Made by a program: the position numbers and the translations under genes
Assembly: GCA_036567205.1 (NCBI GenBank)
Contig: DATCVA010000317.1
Coordinates: 1 to 12,521 of the forward strand
Direction of reading: 5' to 3'
Length of the DNA stretch: 12,521 bases
Origin: DATCVA01 sp036567205
Lineage (GTDB): Bacteria > Pseudomonadota > Gammaproteobacteria > Burkholderiales > Burkholderiaceae_B
Notes under the pieces: model-generated
The model's database searches: none
Told to the model about the DNA's origin: nothing
What the model saw: the letters and a program-made list of their open reading frames with translations, nothing else
Part shown: positions 1 to 5,162 of the stretch, one piece after another
How positions within the stretch are numbered: position 1 is the stretch's first letter
Layout: each line of letters opens with the position of its first letter

Positions 1-284
1 GTTGCCCGCACCGCAGGCCCTTTCGACTGATTGAGGATACGAAACTGTATACCGGCCTGGTCAGTAGCATAGGCCATTACTCCGCCCAAGGCGTCAATCT
101 CTTTTACTAAATGGCCTTTACCAATCCCTCCTATGGACGGATTGCAGGACATCTGCCCCAGCGTTTCCATATTATGGGTCAACAAAAGCGTGGATGCACC
201 TGTACGGGCAGCCGCTAGAGCAGCCTCGGTACCAGCATGGCCACCACCGACCACGATCACATCAAATTGTTCCGGATAAATCAT
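1..284 (-). CDS. mnmG: MnmG (GidA) tRNA-modification flavoenzyme, N-terminal part
   Basis: Translated on the minus strand from the ATG at 284-282 the protein starts MIYPEQFDVIVVGGGHAGTE. The GGGHAG segment is the FAD-binding Rossmann dinucleotide motif; it is followed by the family hallmark CNPSIGGIGKGHLVKEIDALGG and by a QFRILN-SKGPAVRA segment. Known of the family: with MnmE it installs the 5-(carboxymethylaminomethyl) group on U34 of certain tRNAs, using FAD, NADH and methylene-tetrahydrofolate, in the cytoplasm. Only about 94 of the usual ~630 residues lie in the window; the gene runs off the left edge. In related bacteria rsmG, parA and parB follow, but they would be outside. A TATAAT -10 element lies 35-40 bases before the start, and a parS site overlaps the expected -35 area. 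No strong Shine-Dalgarno is seen. Confidence 0.95.
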   Translation of the reverse strand, partial: MIYPEQFDVIVVGGGHAGTEAALAAARTGASTLLLTHNMETLGQMSCNPSIGGIGKGHLVKEIDALGGVMAYATDQAGIQFRILNQSKGPAVRA

Positions 285-318
285 TTTTCGCTCAAGCGAG
301 TAAGTACGCTAACTACGC

Positions 319-324
319 ATTATA
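319..324 (-). promoter_or_regulatory. -10 element of the mnmG promoter
   Basis: On the minus strand 324-319 reads TATAAT, a perfect sigma-70 -10 hexamer inside GCTATAATGC. A start site near 311 would leave a leader of about 27 bases before the mnmG ATG. The matching -35 is poor: the best candidate at 16-bp spacing is GTGAAA (346-341), which lies inside the parS site at 339-354. Confidence 0.55.
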
Positions 325-338
325 GCGCCGAAGGAAGA

Positions 339-354
339 TGTTTCACGTGAAACG
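339..354. other. parS site 1 (ParB binding)
   Basis: TGTTTCACGTGAAACG differs from the classical 16-bp parS palindrome TGTTTCACGTGAAACA only in the last base. ParB/Spo0J proteins load on such sites to segregate chromosome origins. This copy overlaps the expected -35 area of the mnmG promoter. Confidence 0.9.
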
Positions 355-397
355 TAGGTTTTTCGGTCTCATATCTAGGAAATTTATGTTAACGGAA

Positions 398-413
398 TGC
401 TCCACGTGAAACA
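398..413. other. parS site 2 (variant)
   Basis: TGCTCCACGTGAAACA keeps the CACGTG core and the right arm but has two changes in the left arm (TGCTC for TGTTT), so it may be weaker. With its five preceding bases it matches site 4 (762-782) at 20 of 21 positions, suggesting local duplication. Confidence 0.75.
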
Positions 414-561
414 GCTGCTTTGCCATGTACAGAAGTTTTTCGTTTCTCGATACAGAGGTTTGAAATGTCCGCCGGAAAGTTTATCTGGATTTTTTATGCC
501 TGCTTAGCCATAGAGCCCGGAAACCAAGCCCGATAAGGGAATAGCTGTATATAAACGGTTT

Positions 562-577
562 TGTTTCACGTGAAACA
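562..577. other. parS site 3 (perfect)
   Basis: TGTTTCACGTGAAACA is a perfect 16-bp palindrome identical to the widely conserved chromosomal parS consensus. Confidence 0.95.
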
Positions 578-766
578 CGAGATGAAGGATGGAACCATTT
601 TAGCCAAACCATGACGATAGGTTGTTCGAAACAACATACGGTTGGATTTTAATTTACCTTCATTGTTTGATTTTTATGCGGTGCTTCGGATAATTAACTT
701 TAGCCTGCAATGGTCGCATGAAAAATCAAGAGGATGAAAAACATTTCCATTCTTGCTTTCGCGGAA

Positions 767-782
767 TGTTCCACGTGAAACA
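767..782. other. parS site 4
   Basis: TGTTCCACGTGAAACA has one change (C for T at base 5) from the perfect palindrome; this position is tolerant in known parS sets. The site shares its left flank with site 2. Confidence 0.88.
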
Positions 783-937
783 AGGGGAGACAAATTGGGG
801 GAGCAGCAGTTATTTACGTTCCAGCCATGACCGAAGCATGCAGGTAATACGAACTATGATTATTTTTTATCAGGTCGAGCAAAAAATTAAAGAATCAAAC
901 ATCGCCTCCATAGAAGAACGGAATTAACCAGGATATG

Positions 938-1019
938 CCGCCTTATAAAATACATGTAGAAATCGATGTTCTGTTGTACATGTATAGAAATAGTTAAACA
1001 GTTAGTTAGCAAAAGGCGG
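938..1019. repeat. Nested repeat: CCGCCTT...AAGGCGG enclosing two TACATGTA palindromes
   Basis: CCGCCTT at 938-944 is the reverse complement of AAGGCGG at 1013-1019. Between them ATACATGTA (950-958) and TACATGTAT (977-985) form a second inverted pair. Each TACATGTA is itself a palindrome, and both are followed by a GAAAT-type tail, so they also act as direct repeats 26 bp apart. The function is unknown; its place between parS sites 4 and 5 suggests a protein-binding or structural element. Confidence 0.5.
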
Positions 1020-1059
1020 ATGTATTTTTCATCTTTGATAGAACGCGGCTCGCCGGTCC

Positions 1060-1075
1060 TGTTTCACGTGGAACA
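1060..1075. other. parS site 5
   Basis: TGTTTCACGTGGAACA has one change (G for A at base 12) from the perfect palindrome. It is the copy farthest from mnmG and lies 34 bp before the first DnaA-box-like 9-mer. Confidence 0.88.
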
Positions 1076-1109
1076 ATGCTGCGCGAGCATTAACGCCTGG
1101 GGACAACGC

Positions 1110-1118
1110 TGTGGATAA
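1110..1118 (-). other. DnaA box (perfect)
   Basis: The minus strand reads TTATCCACA, identical to the strong E. coli R1/R4-type DnaA box. It lies 35 bp past parS site 5. Unlike the boxes at 2752 and 4869, no trio-like series follows it. Confidence 0.65.
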
Positions 1119-1132
1119 CCCGCCTAATAAGA

Positions 1133-1141
1133 TGTTGATAA
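1133..1141 (-). other. DnaA-box-like 9-mer
   Basis: The minus strand reads TTATCAACA, one mismatch from TTATNCACA, in the same orientation as the perfect box 14 bp away. Confidence 0.35.
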
Positions 1142-1153
1142 GCAGTGCTTAAC

Positions 1154-1177
1154 GATGCAATAAGGCGGCCTTGCATC
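1154..1177. repeat. Hairpin GATGCAA/TTGCATC
   Basis: GATGCAA (1154-1160) and TTGCATC (1171-1177) are perfect 7-bp inverted arms around a 10-base loop that itself contains AAGG and CCTT. No T-run follows, so a terminator is unlikely. It sits among the DnaA-like boxes. Confidence 0.4.
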
Positions 1178-1199
1178 TACAATGGGCGCACCTATAACG

Positions 1200-1208
1200 T
1201 GTAGATAA
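1200..1208 (-). other. DnaA-box-like 9-mer
   Basis: The minus strand reads TTATCTACA, one mismatch from TTATCCACA. It has the same orientation as the boxes at 1110 and 1133, giving three co-oriented sites in 99 bp. Confidence 0.4.
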
Positions 1209-1365
1209 CAAACTTTAAGGCCACAGCGCCTGCAGCGTTAAGAGCAAAATATTAAGACCGGACATCAGGAACACCTGCACGTTGTAGCAATATCCCGAAA
1301 ATGAAAGAATCCCCGATCCATGGCTACGCAACGGTGGCCGTTAACCCCAACAAGATAGTCCACAC

Positions 1366-2535
1366 ATGAAATTCGAATCCAAGCTTCCGAAAGTAGGTAC
1401 CACCATTTTTACCGTAATGAGCCAGCTTGCCGCCGAGCATAAGGCCATCAATCTGGGGCAGGGATTCCCGGACTTCAATCCGTCTGCAGATCTATTGGAT
1501 CAGGTCGTAAAGGCCATGAAAGATGGGCACAACCAGTATCCGCCCATGGCCGGTATTCCTTTATTGCGAAACGAAATATCGACGAAGATGAAGGCCATGT
1601 ATGGCCACTACTATGATCCAGACACCGAAGTGACGGTGACCAGTGGCGCGAGCGAAGCGTTGATGGCCAGCATCATGGCGTTTGTTAAACCCGGCGACGA
1701 AGTCGTGGTTATTGAACCTTTCTACGATCTGTATATTCCGGCTATTGAGCTGGCGGGTGGGCTGCCGGTAATCGTTTCAATGCAGCCGCCTACGGAATCC
1801 AATCCGCTATACCAGGTCGACTGGCAAAAGGTCAGGGCTGCCGTAACGACAAAGACACGGATGTTGATCATCAATTTTCCGCATAACCCGACTGGAATAA
1901 ATCTCCACGAATCCGATCTCGACGCCCTCGAACTTATTGTGGACGAAACAGGCATTCTTGTACTTTCCGATGAGGTTTATGAGCACATCGTCTTCGACGG
2001 CAAACAACATCAAAGCCTTGCAAGAAGGGAAGCGCTAGCGGCGAATTCCATTGTCATTTCTTCGTTTGGAAAGACCTACCACACTACCGGATGGAAAGTC
2101 GGTTATTGCTGTGCACCAAGCGCGTTGTCCATCGAGATACGCAAAGTGCACCAATTCATGGTTTTTACCGTGTCGTCCCCCATGCAAGTGGCCCTGGCAC
2201 ACTATATGAAAGACCCGGCTCCCTACCTGGAATTATCGAGTTTTTACCAGCAAAAACGCGATCGTCTCACACGCGGACTTGCGAAAACACGCTTCAAACC
2301 CATGCCCAGTCAAGGCACGTTCTTCCTGCTTGCCGATTACAGCCAGATATCAAATTTACCGGAAGCTGAGTTTGCACGAAAACTGACAGTACAACATGGT
2401 GTCGGCGTGATTCCTGTGGCAGCTTTCTACGGCCGGCCCAATGCGGATGAATCCAACCATCAGTTGGTTCGCTTCTGCTTTGCCAAACAGGACGAAACCT
2501 TGGACGCCGCGCTGGATAAACTAGCCTTGGTCTAA
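1366..2535 (+). CDS. PLP-dependent aminotransferase, YbdL-type (methionine/aromatic)
   Basis: A 389-residue fold-type I aminotransferase of normal length. It opens SKLPKVGTTIFTVMSQLA and continues AINLGQGFPDF, closely matching E. coli YbdL (methionine aminotransferase, 386 residues) from memory. Visible active-site residues are Asn174 in HNPTG, Asp202 and Tyr205 in SDEVYEH, the PLP-binding Lys236 in SSFGKTYHTTGWKVGY, and the carboxylate-binding Arg369 in LVRFCFAK. The family moves the amino group of methionine, phenylalanine or similar residues to a 2-oxo acid in the cytoplasm; the exact substrate here is inferred. The ATG at 1366 precedes the conserved N-terminus by a few residues, as expected, but has no strong Shine-Dalgarno. 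The gene stands alone between two origin-like regions and ends at a strong terminator. Confidence 0.92.
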   Translation: MKFESKLPKVGTTIFTVMSQLAAEHKAINLGQGFPDFNPSADLLDQVVKAMKDGHNQYPPMAGIPLLRNEISTKMKAMYGHYYDPDTEVTVTSGASEALMASIMAFVKPGDEVVVIEPFYDLYIPAIELAGGLPVIVSMQPPTESNPLYQVDWQKVRAAVTTKTRMLIINFPHNPTGINLHESDLDALELIVDETGILVLSDEVYEHIVFDGKQHQSLARREALAANSIVISSFGKTYHTTGWKVGYCCAPSALSIEIRKVHQFMVFTVSSPMQVALAHYMKDPAPYLELSSFYQQKRDRLTRGLAKTRFKPMPSQGTFFLLADYSQISNLPEAEFARKLTVQHGVGVIPVAAFYGRPNADESNHQLVRFCFAKQDETLDAALDKLALV

Positions 2536-2553
2536 AGCCGCAGGCTCTTATCG

Positions 2554-2579
2554 ACTCCGCCATGGCGGAGTTTTTTTTT
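2554..2579 (+). terminator. Intrinsic terminator of the aminotransferase gene
   Basis: ACTCCGCC at 2554-2561 pairs with GGCGGAGT at 2564-2571, and nine T residues (2571-2579) follow directly. It begins 18 bases after the stop codon: a classical rho-independent terminator that shields the downstream module from readthrough. Confidence 0.92.
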
Positions 2580-2751
2580 GCCCATTAATTATCCAAGCCC
2601 CATTCCCGAATAATTTTGAACTTTGATGAAGTGGACGAAGTATACATGGCAACAGCATAAAGTTTGCAAACGTCCTTAGCCGCTGAGAGAGGGCGGAAGC
2701 CCAGCTGTTAATTATCTTTGTAATTTATAACGACTGATACTAATGGGTGTC

Positions 2752-2760
2752 TGTGGATAA
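2752..2760 (-). other. DnaA box, left, module 1
   Basis: The minus strand reads TTATCCACA (CTGTGGATAA on plus). It points towards the trio-like series and the AT-rich tract on its left. Confidence 0.85.
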
Positions 2761-2931
2761 CTGGCACAACCCAATTAAACCGTTTGGCATCATGGATTTA
2801 GATACAAATAAAGCGCGGCATAACCTATGTTTTATTCGTGGACTGAATCAGGACAACTTTTCGGATTGGGGATTTAATTGGAGTTGTACCCGCGTAGTCC
2901 ACAACCTGTGCACATGCAGGCTTGTTAGGAG

Positions 2932-2940
2932 TTATCCACA
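2932..2940 (+). other. DnaA box, right, module 1
   Basis: TTATCCACAG forms a perfect 10-bp inverted pair with CTGTGGATAA at 2751-2760. Outer edges of the two 9-mers are 189 bp apart. Confidence 0.85.
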
Positions 2941-2994
2941 GCGATGGCAATCTTAATCAGCCGCTACGAAATAGTTACTATATGTAAATTCTAT

Positions 2995-3651
2995 TCAACC
3001 AAGTGTATTTGAGTCCATAAGGCGGGAGATTTCGCCATTAAGTGCTCGCTGCAATGGCGAGCCATCCGCATGGCGCAAGGACTCAGCCACCGATTGCTGG
3101 TCGACAAGTGAACGGTTTTGACTCAGCTTTTGCTTGGCTTCGATACAGGTGATTGTTATTTCAAGGCCAATAATGCCTCGCAGCATGGCATCGATATAGT
3201 CAGGCGGCGCGTCGTCGATGGACCATGGGTTGGGCTGGTTCCGCTCATAACGCTCGGTTTGCTGCCTTAGATGCTCCAGGAGCCAAGCTGGGTCGGTCTG
3301 GGTCGTCATCGTCCCGTGGACGTGGATGGCGACATAATTCCAGGTAGGTACAGCTTTTCCGTGGGTGCTGGCCTTGGAGGGATACCAGGACGGCGATACG
3401 TACGCCTGAGGGCCATGGAAGACGGCAAGCACCGGTGTGCCGTCCTGCAATTGAGAAAATTCAGAGTTGCTCTTGGCTATGTGCGCTTGCAGCAGCCGCT
3501 TTCCCTGGGAACCAGCAGTGAGAAGAAACGGCAAATGTGTGGCTGCAAGCTTGTCCTTGCCTTCTGACACGAGCGTGCCAAAAGGGTATTCATGGATCAA
3601 CTGATGCTGCAAATCAGGGTCGTTAAGTTCGAAAGCCTTCGGTGTATACAT
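2995..3651 (-). CDS. PaiB-like FMN-binding split-barrel protein (putative transcriptional regulator)
   Basis: The 218-residue protein begins MYTPKAFELNDP and shows the hallmarks of the PaiB/FMN-binding negative transcriptional regulator family: ATHLPFLL (37-44), HIAKSN (57-62), FHGPQAYVSPSWYPSK (78-93), VPTWNYVAIHVHG (101-113), and IIGLEI...EAKQKLSQNR (160-180). The usual length is about 200-215 residues. Bacillus PaiB is linked to repression of sporulation and protease genes; in proteobacteria the role is mostly unknown and may be flavin-based. A longer open frame reaches back to 3831, but the ATG at 3651 is preferred because the family starts there and AGGA lies 5 bases upstream. The start overlaps the end of the phosphoesterase gene by 29 bp, so the two are probably co-transcribed and translationally coupled. 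Confidence 0.88.
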   Translation of the reverse strand: MYTPKAFELNDPDLQHQLIHEYPFGTLVSEGKDKLAATHLPFLLTAGSQGKRLLQAHIAKSNSEFSQLQDGTPVLAVFHGPQAYVSPSWYPSKASTHGKAVPTWNYVAIHVHGTMTTQTDPAWLLEHLRQQTERYERNQPNPWSIDDAPPDYIDAMLRGIIGLEITITCIEAKQKLSQNRSLVDQQSVAESLRHADGSPLQRALNGEISRLMDSNTLG

Positions 3652-4717
3652 GATGTCCTGGATGCTGGAAAGTTGGAAGTACCTCGCCAGTGTCGAAGAC
3701 GATTTGATTCTCCGGCCACTGCAAGGCGGCAAGTTTGAAGCGAGATTTGGTTGGAGGTCGATTTGCCTTTCGGTCGCGCCACCGTGCGCCAACAGAGAAA
3801 TCCACGCAAAAGACGTTGCCGCGCTTTCCATGCCAGGCCATTGATTCGACGTTCCTGAACAGTTGACTGTACCTGGGAGAAGCCTGGCCGGTCTGCATGC
3901 GGTACATGCGCCAATAATGGCCTATTACGACCGGTATATCGTCTTCATAGGTATCCCACCAGCTGACCCGATCGGAAAAACGCCACCGGTTGCCTGCAAA
4001 AAAGGGCGTGGCGGCCTTTTGTTCGACGCCTGAGGTCAGAACCTTAAGGGGGTTGACCATCTGCTGTGTGGCTTCGTATTCGGCAATCGAATGCAGGAAT
4101 GGCGGGGGAGAGGTCTCGTCCTCGAGCTGCACCGACCAATATTCTTTTTCGTCGAGATAGCGTTGGTACAAGCCGGACGCGTCAGCCGTGGATTGTGCAA
4201 GGTTGTCCCAAACACGAAATTGTTCGACAACATTCCCGATGGATACGGCGCCGACGGCCTCGATAGCGGGAGTGGTCCATGCCGCATGCACGATCCGTAT
4301 GTCATCCCGTTGCAAGGCGACAGGCATGCCCTGCAGGAACTCAATGATTGCAGCGCGTTGCGCCGGCGGCGTGCGCCGGAACGGCGCATAGTTTTTGATA
4401 TCGCGATCGTGGCGTTCGTCGAAAAACCATCCAGAGCCATCCTTGACGTCACCAGTCAACAAGTTGAGCTCATGATTGCCCAGCACAGTTTGCGCATTCC
4501 CTTGCTGCACCATGTGCTGAACCAATTGGATCACGCTGTGGCTATCGGGACCGCGATCGCACAGGTCGCCTACGAAGGCCAGTTTCCGGTCTTTGCGATG
4601 TTGTCCGTTTTTGTCGTAGCCCAGGCGATCCAGCAAGGCCAGGAGTGCGGAATATTCGCCGTGGATATCGCCAATGATGTCCAGCGGATTGTCAGGGAGT
4701 CGTTGTACCAGGTGCAT
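3623..4717 (-). CDS. ApaH/PrpE-like metallophosphoesterase
   Basis: A 364-residue calcineurin-type phosphoesterase. Metal ligands are visible in order: GDIHGE (16-21), GDLCDRGPDS (50-59), GNHE (80-83), VHAAW with His144, and VIGHYW with His267, followed by NVFCVDFSVG (301-310). The family includes diadenosine tetraphosphatases and protein serine/threonine phosphatases; the substrate here cannot be told. It is longer than E. coli ApaH (about 280 residues), with extra sequence between the two late histidines. The start is uncertain: the ATG at 4717 has no Shine-Dalgarno, and the frame stays open upstream to about 4809 with only rare start codons. A few more N-terminal residues (such as SEHYDTKFPL) could be real. 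It runs divergently from the siderophore operon, away from origin-like module 2, and overlaps the PaiB-like gene at its 3' end. Confidence 0.85.
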   Translation of the reverse strand: MHLVQRLPDNPLDIIGDIHGEYSALLALLDRLGYDKNGQHRKDRKLAFVGDLCDRGPDSHSVIQLVQHMVQQGNAQTVLGNHELNLLTGDVKDGSGWFFDERHDRDIKNYAPFRRTPPAQRAAIIEFLQGMPVALQRDDIRIVHAAWTTPAIEAVGAVSIGNVVEQFRVWDNLAQSTADASGLYQRYLDEKEYWSVQLEDETSPPPFLHSIAEYEATQQMVNPLKVLTSGVEQKAATPFFAGNRWRFSDRVSWWDTYEDDIPVVIGHYWRMYRMQTGQASPRYSQLFRNVESMAWHGKRGNVFCVDFSVGARWRDRKANRPPTKSRFKLAALQWPENQIVFDTGEVLPTFQHPGHHVYTEGFRT

Positions 4718-4868
4718 AAGGGGGAACTTGGTGTCGTAATGCTCCGAAACTGCAAGCAGTATACCTTCGTATGAGTGAAAGAAAAATGGATGGATGGAAG
4801 GACTTTAGGGAGTTGCTTGTAGTTGTTTACTATTCTTTTATATATAGAGACTAATACTAATGGGTGTC

Positions 4869-4877
4869 TGTGGATAA
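4869..4877 (-). other. DnaA box, left, module 2
   Basis: The minus strand reads TTATCCACA and points to the trio-like series and AT-rich tract on its left. Confidence 0.85.
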
Positions 4878-5048
4878 GTAGCACAACTCCAAAATATATT
4901 TTTGAAACAGTGGCTTGCGGCCGTTATTTGGCAAGGACAAGTTCTGTTCTCGCAGTGGATCGTTTCGGCACAACTTTTGAGGCGCAGAAAAATTACGAGC
5001 TTGTGCCTGCGCCATCAACATGCTGTGCACAGCCCACCTTCATAGTAC

Positions 5049-5057
5049 TTATCCACA
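5049..5057 (+). other. DnaA box, right, module 2
   Basis: TTATCCACAG forms a perfect 10-bp inverted pair with CTGTGGATAA at 4868-4877. Confidence 0.85.
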
Positions 5058-5101
5058 GGGAGCAGGATCGGATCTGTTTCGCCGTTAGATTTGGTAAAAT
5101 C

Positions 5102-5120
5102 GATAATCGTTTTCATTCGC
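5102..5120 (+). promoter_or_regulatory. Fur-box-like operator of the siderophore operon
   Basis: GATAATCGTTTTCATTCGC matches the 19-bp Fur consensus GATAATGATAATCATTATC at 13 of 19 positions. It follows a TAAAAT hexamer (5095-5100) that could be the -10, and lies 43 bp before the proposed start of the binding-protein gene. That placement fits iron-dependent repression of an iron-uptake operon. No good -35 was found. Confidence 0.6.
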
Positions 5121-5162
5121 ATCTCTCGCAGGAGAGGGATTCTCTTTCTCTGGAGTCTGGTT

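Larger units (their letters stand above)
285..1365. other. Gene-free parS/DnaA-box region next to mnmG
   Basis: I find no credible gene in this ~1.08-kb stretch. The short open frame at 718-927 runs through a parS site and shows no family signature. The region holds the mnmG promoter, five parS sites (339-1075), AT-rich tracts (for example 641-700), inverted repeats at 938-1019, 1075-1091 and 1154-1177, and three DnaA-box-like 9-mers at 1110-1208. Its content and position beside mnmG fit an origin-proximal partition centre. The aminotransferase start at 1366 must be served from its right end, but I see no convincing promoter hexamers or Shine-Dalgarno there. Confidence 0.75.
2708..2941. other. 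Origin-like module 1 (candidate oriC half)
   Basis: Read on the minus strand from right to left the order is: box TTATCCACA (2760-2752), spacer GACACCC, series TAG-TAT-CAG, then an A/T-dominated run (TTATAAATTAC and onward to about 2708). Read on the plus strand a second box TTATCCACA closes the module at 2932-2940. The element matches module 2 (4825-5058) without gaps across the 189 bp between box edges; I count by hand about 105 of 189 identical positions, concentrated in blocks. Shared blocks at equal offsets from the left box are GCACAAC (+12), ACAACTTTT (+101), TTGT-CC (+132) and TGTGCACA (+155). DnaA box, GC-rich spacer, trio and AT-rich tract is the known order of a bacterial basal unwinding element. 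Confidence 0.7.
2580..2994. other. Intergenic region with origin-like module 1
   Basis: No credible gene is present. The short open frame at 2747-2956 simply runs through the DnaA-box module. The region holds an AT-rich stretch (about 2708-2730), a trio-like series, two perfect inverted DnaA boxes and internal conserved blocks, described in separate entries. It lies between two converging genes, so it is an unlikely place for a promoter region. Confidence 0.75.
4825..5058. other. Origin-like module 2 (candidate oriC half)
   Basis: This is the partner of the element at 2708-2941. On the minus strand: box TTATCCACA (4877-4869), spacer GACACCC, series TAG-TAT-TAG, then an A/T tract TCTATATATAAAAGAATAG. 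On the plus strand a second box closes it at 5049-5057. The outer box edges are again 189 bp apart. The 21 bp before the left box core (4848-4868) match module 1 (2731-2751) at 19 positions, including ATACTAATGGGTGTC. Blocks GCACAAC, ACAACTTTT, TTGT-CC and TGTGCACA recur at +12, +101, +132 and +155. The stretch between +41 and +60 is almost unrelated, so conservation is confined to blocks and their spacing. Confidence 0.7.
4718..5162. other. Divergent intergenic region with origin-like module 2
   Basis: The region separates the phosphoesterase (minus) from the siderophore operon (plus). It contains origin-like module 2, then at its right end a TAAAAT -10-like hexamer, a Fur-box-like sequence and a short CTCTC/GAGAG hairpin. 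Apart from a possible N-terminal extension of the phosphoesterase at 4718-4806, I see no coding signal. Confidence 0.7.

Noticed and set aside
621..636. GTTGTTCGAAACAAC inverted repeat
   Set aside because: A short imperfect palindrome with no partner, promoter or known consensus; likely chance in AT-rich DNA.
718..927. 69-codon plus-strand open frame in the parS region
   Set aside because: It runs straight through parS site 4 (giving FHVKQ), has no family similarity I know and no Shine-Dalgarno.
2747..2956. 69-codon plus-strand open frame over module 1
   Set aside because: It starts inside the conserved module and covers both DnaA boxes; module 2 does not preserve the frame, so conservation is not at protein level.
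2995..3831. A 278-residue version of the PaiB-like protein
   Set aside because: The extra 60 N-terminal residues lie inside the phosphoesterase gene in another frame; family start and AGGA favour 3651.
2731..5058. The paired modules as MITE or IS copies
   Set aside because: No target duplication or transposase signal was seen, the interiors are diverged outside spaced blocks, and the ends are perfect DnaA boxes. Not fully excluded without a genome-wide search.
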